NCBI RefSeq assembly: GCF_042159835.1
Contig: NZ_JBBVGT010000002.1
Coordinates: 1,550,001 to 1,614,000 of the forward strand
Source of the DNA: Albibacterium profundi
GTDB lineage: Bacteria; Bacteroidota; Bacteroidia; Sphingobacteriales; Sphingobacteriaceae
Length of the DNA: 64,000 nt
Reading direction: 5' to 3'
The position numbers and the translations under genes are program-made. Under the pieces are notes generated by a model that was not told the DNA's origin, made no database searches, and saw nothing but the letters and a program-made list of their open reading frames with translations. Below, in pieces: positions 36,001 through 43,253 of this stretch (position 1 is its first letter; each line of letters starts with the position of its first letter).

Positions 36001-36732
36001 CAGGGGATTGGCATGGCTAAGCGAATTTAAAAATGCCTCCACAGTTTGTCCGGAAAGAGTTCGTCCGCTGGCGTCCGTTATAGTTCCGGAAATCATAATC
36101 TCTAACTGCGAATCATCCTTTAGCTTGCCCTCGCCCTTGAGCTCCTTTTCATATTTTTTAATGGCGTAAATAGCTGCTTTAGCATTGAGAGTGTCAAAAA
36201 TTGTTTCGATAAGCAAAACATCGACACCGCCGTCTACCAGACCGCGTACTTGTTCGTAATAGGCTTCAACTAGATCGTTGAAAGTGACAGCCCTGAACCC
36301 CGGGTCGTTTACATCCGGTGAAAGCGAGGCCGTCCTGTTTGTAGGACCGACTGCCCCGGCGACAAAACGCGGCTTTGTGGGGTCTGCTTCCGTGAATTTA
36401 ATGGCCGCGCGCTTTGCGATTTTAGCCCCCTCAAAGTTGAGCTCATATACCAGGTCTTCCATCTTATAGTCGGCCATCGATATTCTTTGGGAGCTAAATG
36501 TATTTGTTTCTATGATATCCGCACCGGCCTTTAGGTATTCTTCGTGGATTTGACCAATAATTTCAGGCTGTGTTATATTTAATAGATCATTGTTTCCTTG
36601 GACATCACATGAATGTTCTGCAAATCGTTCCCCACGGAACGATGTTTCGTCCAATTTATGGTGCTGAATCATCGTGCCCATGGCGCCATCAATCACTAAA
36701 ATCCGCTGTCGTAATGCTTCTCTAATATCCAT
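33037..36732 (-). CDS. metH: Cobalamin-dependent methionine synthase
   Basis: Transfers the methyl group from methyltetrahydrofolate to homocysteine via cobalamin. All four modules are present in about 1,231 residues: the homocysteine domain with zinc cysteines (IGLNCALGAKEM, GGCCGTTPEHI), the pterin domain (NIGERTNITGSPKF), the B12 domain with DxHxxG (KGDVHDIGKNIVAVVL), and the C-terminal SAM-dependent activation domain (GIRPAPGYPACPDHTEK). The ATG at 36732 (MDIREALRQRILVIDGAMG) is chosen over an upstream in-frame TTG at 36759 because it gives the normal N-terminus. Expression is probably controlled by the SAM-I riboswitch about 95 bases upstream. Confidence 0.97.
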   Translation of the reverse strand: MDIREALRQRILVIDGAMGTMIQHHKLDETSFRGERFAEHSCDVQGNNDLLNITQPEIIGQIHEEYLKAGADIIETNTFSSQRISMADYKMEDLVYELNFEGAKIAKRAAIKFTEADPTKPRFVAGAVGPTNRTASLSPDVNDPGFRAVTFNDLVEAYYEQVRGLVDGGVDVLLIETIFDTLNAKAAIYAIKKYEKELKGEGKLKDDSQLEIMISGTITDASGRTLSGQTVEAFLNSLSHANPLSIGLNCALGAKEMRPHIAELAEKAPFFVSAYPNAGLPNEFGEYDEQAHDTAHLLEDFIESGFVNIVGGCCGTTPEHISCIVEKASKGKPRKTASPEPHLRLSGLEAVTVQPDTLFVNIGERTNITGSPKFSKLILNDKYEEALAIARQQVEGGAQIIDVNMDEGMLDSEKAMVKFLNLIASEPDIAKLPIMIDSSRWSVIREGLQCLQGKGIVNSISLKEGEAEFLAHAREVMDYGAAVVVMAFDETGQADTFERRKEICERSYNLLVSIGFPPQDIIFDPNILTIATGLDEHNNYAVDFIKATKWIKENLPLVHVSGGVSNISFSFRGNNVVREAMHSAFLFHAIKAGLDMGIVNAGMLEVYEEIDPTLLQYVEDVLLNRREDATERMVDFAETIKGKGKTVEKTQEWRNGTVQERLSHALVKGIIDYLDEDVEEARLAYDAPLEVIEGPLMDGMNIVGDLFGSGKMFLPQVVKSARVMKKAVAYLLPFIEAEKLKNKGQSERKNAGKIVMATVKGDVHDIGKNIVAVVLACNNFEVIDLGVMVPAQKIIDEAIAQKADIIGLSGLITPSLDEMANFGKEADRNGISIPLIIGGATTSRIHTAVKIAPNYSGPTVHVLDASRSVGVCTNLLNETNRDEYIKGIQEDYTRTREAHLRKRSDKRYVTIEDARKNRFQTDWMDYIPPKPKFLGTKVFENFSFEELEPYIDWTPFFHTWELRGRYPRILTDKVVGVEATKLFEDAKSMLRNLVDNKLLTANGVIGFWPANNVGDDIELYTDDTRTEVLATVHTLRQQSEKVPGEPHYALSDFIAPKDSGRADYWGGFAVTSGIGCDDLVKEYERNHDDYNAIMVKALADRFAEAFAEKMHEMVRKEFWGYSNEEDFTNEELIKEKYDGIRPAPGYPACPDHTEKRTLFDLLNAEATTGIYLTDSFAMFPTAAVSGFYFSHPNSRYFGLGKIAKDQVEDYAVRKKATLELTEKWLAPNLAY

Positions 36733-36824
36733 ATTCCTAATAAAATCCTTAAGTATCAAGTATTTAAGGGTAAAAAAGTAAAATGCTTATTTATTAGAGA
36801 AAGAGCAGGAAGGAATATTCCGCG

Positions 36825-36929
36825 GCTTATCTTTCCTGATATATCTAGAATCAGGTAGAATGTAGCACCTTGTAAATACAGGTTGCCAAGACTTCTTCGG
36901 GTCTAATCCCTCCATCTTTCTCTATAAGC
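36825..36929 (-). ncRNA. SAM-I (S-box) riboswitch upstream of metH
   Basis: On the minus strand the P1 helix is GCTTAT (36929-36924) with ATAAGC (36830-36825). The conserved core words appear in order: AGAGAAAGATGGAGGGA, then GCAACC (36886-36881), then AAGGTGCTA (36871-36863) and TACC. This is the standard SAM-I aptamer order and spacing, and the gene served, metH, is a classical target. No T tract follows, so the expression platform is probably translational: ATATTCCT (36818-36811) can pair with AGGAATAT (36738-36731), which covers the metH start region. The rest of the metH-to-FGE gap (36733-37064) holds only AT-rich leader and promoter sequence. Confidence 0.92.
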
Positions 36930-37017
36930 ATCACAAAGGTGCTAAATTTTTTTGAGAATTTTCAATATTAAAGGAAGGGTGTTTGGATATCGTTAATAAA
37001 GTAGAGATATAGTTAAG

Positions 37018-37025
37018 TATTTTTG
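37018..37025 (+). promoter_or_regulatory. Candidate -7 box for the formylglycine-generating-enzyme-like gene
   Basis: TATTTTTG fits TAnnTTTG, 39 bases before the ATG at 37065. No TTTG -33 element is at the usual spacing. Confidence 0.4.
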
Positions 37026-37064
37026 TTATTTTGGTCATCCTAAGAATTTATTGTGAGGATTATT

Positions 37065-38228
37065 ATGATAAGAGCAAGACAGGCATTTTTATATCTTTTC
37101 GTCATATTGCTATTGATTGGCTGCAACCAAGGCGCTAAAAAAGATGGGGAACAAGCTGGTTTGCAAGATAGTATGGAAATGACGCATGATCATGCCGTGG
37201 CGGGACACGATCATGACCAGTGTGTTTCTGACGGAATGCCGTCGAGGGCCGTCGCTATTGCGAACTCCACACCGGTTGTAAAGGGTCTTGGCTCTGACAA
37301 CGCCAATATGGTTTATGTATCGGGAGGTACATTTACCATGGGCTCTAAAGAGTTTACAGATAGCCAGCCTCTCCACGAGGTTAGTTTAGATGGCTTTTGG
37401 ATTGATGAGCATGAAGTAACTAACAGGCAATTTTCACGCTTTGTGCAGGCTACAGGTTATCAGACGGTGGCAGAGCGACCGTTAGATCCAAAGGACTTTC
37501 CGACGGTGCCGCTTGATCTTTTGGTGCCCGGATCGGCAGTATTTACACCACCCGGTAAGCAGGCATCCCTTAATGATTATACAAACTGGTGGGCTTATGT
37601 GGCAGGTGCCAGTTGGCGCCAACCTGAGGGCCCGGGGAGTAGTATTGAAGGTAGAGAAGATCATCCGGTGGTTCACATAGCTTATGAGGATGCAGAAGCC
37701 TATGCAACTTGGGCAGGTAAACGGTTGCCAACTGAGGCTGAGTGGGAGTATGCGGCACGTTCGATGAATGGTAATAGCAAATACTATTGGGGTAATACAC
37801 TTAAGCCGGGTGGTGATTGGGTCGCCAATATTTATCAAGGAAACTTTCCGATGACTGATAGTGGCGCTGACGGATATGTAGGCACTGCTCCGGTTAAGTC
37901 TTATCAGCCCAATGGTCTGGGAATCTATGATCTGGATGGCAATGTCTGGGAGTGGTGTTCAGATTTTTATAGACCCGATTATTATAAAGCCAGTCCAGCT
38001 GAAAACCCGAAAGGTCCTAGTGACAGTTATGATCCGGCAGAGCCTAATATGGTAAAGAGAGTTCAACGAGGCGGATCATTCCTTTGTAACGATCAGTATT
38101 GTGAGCGATACATCGCTGGTAGTAGGGGGAAAGGTGAAGTTAGTAGTGCTAGTAATAATCTCGGGTTTCGATGTGTTAGTGATGATCCACCACCAGAAAG
38201 AATTATTTCGGAGAAAAACGCTGGCTAA
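37065..38228 (+). CDS. Formylglycine-generating enzyme (SUMF1) family lipoprotein
   Basis: A 387-residue exported lipoprotein (signal peptide with lipobox LIGC, C20) followed by a histidine-rich stretch (HDHAVAGHDHDQC) and a full FGE-sulfatase domain: VYVSGGTFTMGSKEF, EVTNRQFSRFVQATGY, PVVHIAYEDAEAYATWAGKRLPTEAEWEYAA (in parts), and GNVWEWCSDFYR. At the C-terminus, GGSFLCNDQYCERY gives C341 and C346 with the same spacing as the copper-binding active-site pair of human SUMF1, followed by SSASNNLGFRCVSD. Most bacterial family members lack this pair, so real cysteine-to-formylglycine oxidase activity is plausible. No sulfatase is adjacent. The start at ATG 37065 is preferred over a GTG four codons upstream. 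Confidence 0.9.
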   Translation: MIRARQAFLYLFVILLLIGCNQGAKKDGEQAGLQDSMEMTHDHAVAGHDHDQCVSDGMPSRAVAIANSTPVVKGLGSDNANMVYVSGGTFTMGSKEFTDSQPLHEVSLDGFWIDEHEVTNRQFSRFVQATGYQTVAERPLDPKDFPTVPLDLLVPGSAVFTPPGKQASLNDYTNWWAYVAGASWRQPEGPGSSIEGREDHPVVHIAYEDAEAYATWAGKRLPTEAEWEYAARSMNGNSKYYWGNTLKPGGDWVANIYQGNFPMTDSGADGYVGTAPVKSYQPNGLGIYDLDGNVWEWCSDFYRPDYYKASPAENPKGPSDSYDPAEPNMVKRVQRGGSFLCNDQYCERYIAGSRGKGEVSSASNNLGFRCVSDDPPPERIISEKNAG

Positions 38229-38778
38229 CTTTCGATTTTGTTAAGGGGTCATATCCCAGTACTTCGATATACCGGACATTTGGTTTGAAATATGAACCGC
38301 CATCGATCCGAACAAAAATACGTTCCAGAACAATCTCCTTATTGTCTATCGCCGTATAGGCTTGGTACTTGTCCTTTTGTGAGTTGAATTTGACCGAAAT
38401 TTCCAGGTCTTTATACGCCTGGAGTCGAATATCAAATGACCGATCACCCGTTTTTGTATGATGGACACCATAGGCAAACTTACGTTGTATAAAGCTTAAA
38501 TCGGTGCGCTTTCCACCTTCCGCGTAGCGAATCCAGTGGGCTTTAACAGGTTGATCTTCATCAATTTTCCCGTCTTCCATGTTCAATGTATAAATAACCG
38601 TGTTGGTATTGGGATCTCGCTGAAGGTAAAAGAGTTGCTTTTCTTCTTTAGGAACAGGTAGCTCAGCTTTGTCTACCAGCTTGTCGATAGCGCCATCACC
38701 TTTGTCTTGAGCGTAGTTCTCTTCTACGATTACTATTGAACCAATGCAAATAAGTAGAGAAAAGACGATTATTTTCAT
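38203..38778 (-). CDS. DUF4833-type exported protein
   Basis: A 191-residue protein with a signal peptide (MKIIVFSLLICIGSIVIVEENYAQ) and a beta-rich body containing LFYLQRDPNTNTVIYTLN, KAHWIRYAEGGKRTDLSFIQRKFAYGV and VRYIEVLGYD. It resembles the Bacteroidota family DUF4833; function unknown. Its end overlaps the converging FGE-like gene by 26 bases. It is 12 bases behind the next minus-strand gene and probably co-transcribed with it. Confidence 0.75.
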   Translation of the reverse strand: MKIIVFSLLICIGSIVIVEENYAQDKGDGAIDKLVDKAELPVPKEEKQLFYLQRDPNTNTVIYTLNMEDGKIDEDQPVKAHWIRYAEGGKRTDLSFIQRKFAYGVHHTKTGDRSFDIRLQAYKDLEISVKFNSQKDKYQAYTAIDNKEIVLERIFVRIDGGSYFKPNVRYIEVLGYDPLTKSKVSQRFSPK

Positions 38779-38790
38779 AAATATATAAAT

Positions 38791-39357
38791 TTAGGTCAAT
38801 CTGTTCGCAATATTCGCCTCAATAGTATGATATAATTGAGCAGGCTTCAGGACTCGCCAGTTTAAGTCATCAAAATTCCCGCCAAAATTGATGAAGTAAT
38901 CTATATCCGCGTGTTTGAACTCCTCGATGACATGTGGCCTAAAATTTACCCCAACAATCCAGCCGTCGTCCATATCTTGAAACCATTCTTCATAATAACT
39001 ATCATCGGAACTATGGAAATTGAGGATGTTCTCGCCAATTAGTATAAACTTCTTAATATCATCCGCTAACATCAGGTCGATTACTTCACGTTTCAACAAC
39101 ATAATATCATTGTCGATTGTATCGTTCCATTCGCCAATCATTTCTATGATGGCATAGTTGTTCTCGTAATCAGCGTAGAGTATTTTTATGTATAAAGTGT
39201 CCGATCCGAAGTGGTCCCATTGGGGATGCAACAGAAAGTTGTAGACCTTTTTATCGTATTCAAATTCACTGTATTCTTGATTAAAAAACGGAGAACGTTC
39301 GTCTTCTGATGATATATAGTCATCTCTCCAGCGGTAAAATGGTTCAATTTCGTGCAT
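38791..39357 (-). CDS. Hypothetical acidic protein
   Basis: A 188-residue protein not recognised. It is strongly acidic and aromatic (YYEEWFQDMDDGWIVGVNF, YFINFGGNFDDLNWRVL), has no signal peptide or membrane segment, and ends TIEANIANRLT. Codon use and position (12 bases ahead of the DUF4833 gene, same strand) support it as a real gene. Function cannot be assigned. Confidence 0.7.
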   Translation of the reverse strand: MHEIEPFYRWRDDYISSEDERSPFFNQEYSEFEYDKKVYNFLLHPQWDHFGSDTLYIKILYADYENNYAIIEMIGEWNDTIDNDIMLLKREVIDLMLADDIKKFILIGENILNFHSSDDSYYEEWFQDMDDGWIVGVNFRPHVIEEFKHADIDYFINFGGNFDDLNWRVLKPAQLYHTIEANIANRLT

Positions 39358-39480
39358 ATTTAAAGATACTAAAATATGATGCGAGTCAACAGCGAATAGA
39401 AAAATTAATTAATATCTTGAAAACTCATATTATTATTTGTGGTAGTCCACCTTTTTTATTAAACTATACAGAAGAAACGC

Positions 39481-39488
39481 TATTTTTG
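39481..39488 (+). promoter_or_regulatory. Candidate -7 box for the S41 protease gene
   Basis: TATTTTTG fits TAnnTTTG and ends 13 bases before the ATG at 39502, which would give a very short leader. No -33 TTTG at the usual spacing. Confidence 0.4.
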
Positions 39489-39501
39489 TTTGATTTCATC
39501 T

Positions 39502-41121
39502 ATGCAAAATTCGACTAGAAAAAACTTGTTATTTGCCCTTGCCTATGCGGTTGTCTTGGCAATAGGTATACTTCTGGGTCAGAATTATGCAGATGAAAAT
39601 CAGACCGTGGGCAATAATAGTTTTATTCCTCTCGGATTAACCGACAAGACCGGGAAGGTTCAGAAAACCCTGCAATTAATACAAGAACGCTACGTCGAAA
39701 AAGTCGTGTTGGACACACTCCAAGATGCGGCGATAATGGAGATGCTTACGCGGTTGGACCCACATTCAAGCTACCTAGCTCCACGTCAGGCTAGAGCCGT
39801 TGCAGAAAACCTTTCAGGTTCGTTTGATGGTATTGGGATCGAGTATTTTTCGGTCAATGATACATTGATTGTTACTGGGATGGTAAGCGGTGGTCCTGCA
39901 GAAGAAGCCGGTATATTACGTGGCGATAAATTAATATGGGTTAATGATTCGCTGATTGCTGGTGTAAATCGTAGTCGTCAAGAAATATCCGATTTGGTTC
40001 GAGGCAAACGCGGAACATCGTTAAACGTATGGATCAGTCGCGAAGGTAAGGAAATCGAGAGTCCGATTCAGATTAAACGAGATAAGATCCATATCAGTAC
40101 AATTGATGCGGCCTACATGATTCGACCTCTTACCGCTTATATCAAAATAAAACGTTTCGGTGAACATACATCGGAAGAGTTTGAAGCGGCATTAGAAGGT
40201 TTAAAGTTAAACGGATTCGATAAGTTGATTCTCGATTTACGAGACAATGGTGGCGGTTACTTTTATTCGGCGCTGGCAGTGGCAGATCAATTCTTCCCAG
40301 CAGACAATCTACTTGTTTATACAGATGGTGCGAATGAGGAGCGCACGGACTATTATTCGACAGCTAACGGCGTTTATGAAGACGGTGAGCTGGTTGTACT
40401 GATTAATGAGAATTCTGCTTCGTCAAGTGAAATCGTGGCCGGAGCCGTTCAGGATCTTCAACGCGGCACAGTCATTGGTCGTAGATCCTATGGAAAGGGA
40501 TTGGTCCAAGAACAATTTGACTTTGGAGATGGCTCTGCTCTGAATTTGACGGTTGCAAAATATTATACACCTTCGGGTAGGAGTATCCAGAAACCTTACA
40601 GAGAAGGTAAGGTCAATTATTTCAATGAACTGCATCAAAGGTTTTTAAGTGGTGAGTTGACCAGTCAGTCGATTCAGCAGACTGATTCCATTAGTCCTGA
40701 TGGCGATGTTTACGAAAACGGTTCAGGTAAATTGATAACGGTTTCAGGAGGAATTATGCCAGATATTTACGTTCCCTTAGACACGACGGGACTTACACCG
40801 TTTTATCATACAGTTCAAGAACGAGATTTGATTCGAAATTTTATTTATCACCGACTTATTGACACTCCCCCTTCCTTTGCTATAGAAAATTTTATAGAAG
40901 ATTACGACATTTCAAATGCCGTCTACAGGGAGTTTATTCAATTTGCCCGAAAGGAAGATGTTTCATTTAGCATCACCGAATCAAATCTTTCACGCGATAT
41001 CATTGAAGGTGATATGAAGGCCATCCTGGGGAAATATTTCTTTGGAAACGAGGCTTGGTTCAAAGTGCGAAACCATCAAGACCCCAATATCTTGAGAAGC
41101 CTACAGGTTTTGAATGATTAA
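39502..41121 (+). CDS. S41 family C-terminal processing peptidase
   Basis: A 539-residue CtpA/Tsp-type serine protease of the periplasm. It has an N-terminal membrane anchor (LLFALAYAVVLAIGILLGQ), a tail-recognition region, a PDZ domain (about residues 80-170: FDGIGIEYFSVNDTLIVTGM, GGPAEEAGILRGDKLIWVND), LILDLRDNGGGY, the nucleophile motif NENSASSSEIVAGA (residues 302-315), and the general-base lysine in RRSYGKGLVQ. A roughly 150-residue C-terminal helical part follows. ATG 39502 is preferred over an upstream in-frame TTG at 39490. It ends one base before the end of the converging der gene. Confidence 0.93.
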   Translation: MQNSTRKNLLFALAYAVVLAIGILLGQNYADENQTVGNNSFIPLGLTDKTGKVQKTLQLIQERYVEKVVLDTLQDAAIMEMLTRLDPHSSYLAPRQARAVAENLSGSFDGIGIEYFSVNDTLIVTGMVSGGPAEEAGILRGDKLIWVNDSLIAGVNRSRQEISDLVRGKRGTSLNVWISREGKEIESPIQIKRDKIHISTIDAAYMIRPLTAYIKIKRFGEHTSEEFEAALEGLKLNGFDKLILDLRDNGGGYFYSALAVADQFFPADNLLVYTDGANEERTDYYSTANGVYEDGELVVLINENSASSSEIVAGAVQDLQRGTVIGRRSYGKGLVQEQFDFGDGSALNLTVAKYYTPSGRSIQKPYREGKVNYFNELHQRFLSGELTSQSIQQTDSISPDGDVYENGSGKLITVSGGIMPDIYVPLDTTGLTPFYHTVQERDLIRNFIYHRLIDTPPSFAIENFIEDYDISNAVYREFIQFARKEDVSFSITESNLSRDIIEGDMKAILGKYFFGNEAWFKVRNHQDPNILRSLQVLND

Positions 41122-42423
41122 TTATTTTTGTCTAAAAAATATATCAATGGGAACCCCTTCGAACCCAAAATGTTCCCGTAATTTATTTTCAATAAATCGC
41201 TTGTATGGATCCTTTACATATTGCGGTAAATTACAGAAGAATGCAAACATGGGTGACCGTCCGTTAATCTGTGTTACGTATTTGATCTTTATATATTTGC
41301 CTTTCGTAGCAGGAGGTGGATAGCTCTGAATAATAGGGAGCATGACGTCATTCAACTTCGAAGTGGAAATCTTCTTTGTTTTATTTTCGTAGACATTTCC
41401 GGCAGTTTCCACTACTTTCATGATACGCTGCTTCTCGGTTACCGATGTGAAAATAATGGGCACATCGACAAATGGAGCAATCTTTTCTCGTATTTGTGTT
41501 TCAAACTCTTTCGTGCTCTTATGATCCTTTTCAATGAGATCCCATTTGTTTACGATAATGACGATTCCCTTTTTATTCTTTTGAGCTAAGTGGAAAATAT
41601 TAATATCTTGGGATTCTATACCCTCCGTAGCGTCCAACATAAGCAGGACAACATCCGCTTCTTCTAACGCTTTAATTGTTCTCATTACAGAGTAAAACTC
41701 GATGTCTTCTCTGACTTTACCCTTTTTCCTCAGTCCAGCCGTGTCAATCAGCAGGAATTCATGACCAAACTGATTATAATGAATCGCTATCGAATCTCGT
41801 GTGGTACCTGCATTTGGAGTGACAATATTCCTTACTTCGCCGACCAACGCATTAGTTAAGGAAGATTTTCCAACATTGGGTCTACCAACGATGGCATATT
41901 TTGGAAGTGTGCTTTCTTCTTCGGGCAGATCTTCAAAGTGCTTTACTACTTCATCAAGAAGTTCCCCTGTGCCAGAGCCTGTCATGGAAGAGATATTATA
42001 AATTTCGCCCAAGCCCAGGCTGTAGAACGTTGCAGCTTCGATATGTAAATTTGTATTGTCTACCTTATTAACAACAACGAATACTGGTTTTTTGGATCGT
42101 CTGAGCAAGTTAGCAATCTCGTCATCAAGATCTGTGATGCCTGTGGTTACATCTACCATAAAAAGAATCACAGACGCCTCATCAATGGCGATCAGAACCT
42201 GCTCACGTATGGCTGCTTCATAAATATCATCTGAGCCATGGACATAGCCACCTGTATCAATTACTGTAAAAGTCTTACCAATCCATTCTCCCTGTCCATA
42301 ATGGCGATCGCGAGTTACGCCACTAAAATCGTCGACGATAGCTTTTCGGCTTTCAGTTAAACGATTGTAAAACGTTGATTTCCCAACATTTGGGCGGCCT
42401 ACGATTGCGATGATATTTGACAT
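41122..42423 (-). CDS. der: Ribosome biogenesis GTPase Der (EngA)
   Basis: An essential GTPase needed for assembly of the 50S subunit. The 433-residue protein has two tandem G domains, each complete: G1 GRPNVGKSTFYNRL with DTGGY and NKVD, and G1 GRPNVGKSSLTNAL with DTAGL and NKWD, followed by the KH-like C-terminal domain (IKIKYVTQINGRSPMFAFFCN). The ATG at 42423 (MSNIIAIVGRPNVG) gives the conserved start; the frame is open 13 codons further upstream. Its likely -7 box lies in the loop of the preceding gene's terminator. Confidence 0.97.
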   Translation of the reverse strand: MSNIIAIVGRPNVGKSTFYNRLTESRKAIVDDFSGVTRDRHYGQGEWIGKTFTVIDTGGYVHGSDDIYEAAIREQVLIAIDEASVILFMVDVTTGITDLDDEIANLLRRSKKPVFVVVNKVDNTNLHIEAATFYSLGLGEIYNISSMTGSGTGELLDEVVKHFEDLPEEESTLPKYAIVGRPNVGKSSLTNALVGEVRNIVTPNAGTTRDSIAIHYNQFGHEFLLIDTAGLRKKGKVREDIEFYSVMRTIKALEEADVVLLMLDATEGIESQDINIFHLAQKNKKGIVIIVNKWDLIEKDHKSTKEFETQIREKIAPFVDVPIIFTSVTEKQRIMKVVETAGNVYENKTKKISTSKLNDVMLPIIQSYPPPATKGKYIKIKYVTQINGRSPMFAFFCNLPQYVKDPYKRFIENKLREHFGFEGVPIDIFFRQK

Positions 42424-42435
42424 ATATGTTAAATG

Positions 42436-42487
42436 AAAAAGTCTGTATCTTTCTTTCGGCAAAGATACAGAAAAGAAAGATACAGAC
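42436..42487 (-). terminator. Terminator of the SIMPL gene, with a der promoter box in its loop
   Basis: A perfect 16-bp inverted repeat (GTCTGTATCTTTCTTT at 42441-42456 against 42472-42487) with a 15-base loop. On the minus strand it is followed by TTTTT (42440-42436), giving a rho-independent terminator 25 bases after the SIMPL gene stop. The loop contains TATCTTTG on the minus strand (42467-42460), a match to the TAnnTTTG -7 box, 37 bases before the der ATG. TGTATCTTT-like words occur repeatedly in the element. Confidence 0.8.
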
Positions 42488-42511
42488 CGACTATAGTAAG
42501 AATTGCTTTTG

Positions 42512-43201
42512 TTATTTCATTAAAAAACTTACGGTTACTCGTGCATCAACTTCAATTTCTCCGGTAGCGATCGGATCTTGCATGCTAGAATCGGCTTCCG
42601 ATTTGTACGCCATCATCATCGGTCGTGGCGACCCAACTTGCGAGCTGGTGTTATCATGAATAGTGAATGCAGGACCCACGGATTGGCCGAGTGCCCCCGC
42701 TAGGATGGCTGCTTTTTGCTTTGCATCCAACATAGCTTCCATACGGGCTTCGTCCTGAAGTTGTTCTAAATTGGAAGCCTTGAATTCAATATTTTGAATA
42801 TTGTTTACCCCAAGGTCTACAAGACCGCTGATTAAATCTGTCAACTTATTTAAATCGCTCACGTGTACATTGATCGACTGTTGTGCCCTGAACATAGGAA
42901 CGGGCTCTTTGTCCTTTACATATTCCTTATAAGGGTTTACATTCACACGCGTTGTTCTTATGTCTTTTGCATCGATGGATGAAGTCTTTAGAAAGGAAAT
43001 CGCTTTTGCAACTATTGCGTCATTCTCTTTTTTTGCTTCCTGAAGGTCTTTGTGCTCGGTGACAATGGCAAAATTAACCTCTGCCTCGTCGGGTGCAATC
43101 TTGATGGTGTGCTCTCCGTTTACCGTGACTAGTGGCCTTTCTTGGGCAAATCCTGTCGACATAATTGTTAATAGAATTAATGTAGCTATTGTATTCTTCA
43201 T
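42512..43201 (-). CDS. SIMPL (DUF541) domain exported protein
   Basis: A 229-residue protein with a signal peptide (MKNTIATLILLTIMSTGFAQ) and a SIMPL domain: VNGEHTIKIAPDEAEVNFAIVTE, KDIRTTRVNVNPYKEY, SINVHVSDLNKLTDLISGLVDLGVNNI (in parts), and ARMEAMLDAKQKAAILAGALGQSVGPA. Family members are periplasmic or outer-membrane associated, with roles such as stress protection (E. coli YggE); the role here is unknown. It follows the efflux operon by 52 bases on the same strand but ends at its own terminator. Confidence 0.9.
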   Translation of the reverse strand: MKNTIATLILLTIMSTGFAQERPLVTVNGEHTIKIAPDEAEVNFAIVTEHKDLQEAKKENDAIVAKAISFLKTSSIDAKDIRTTRVNVNPYKEYVKDKEPVPMFRAQQSINVHVSDLNKLTDLISGLVDLGVNNIQNIEFKASNLEQLQDEARMEAMLDAKQKAAILAGALGQSVGPAFTIHDNTSSQVGSPRPMMMAYKSEADSSMQDPIATGEIEVDARVTVSFLMK

Positions 43202-43253
43202 GATTGTTTTTTCATGATTTCGACAATAATTATGCCTAATACGAACACATTGA

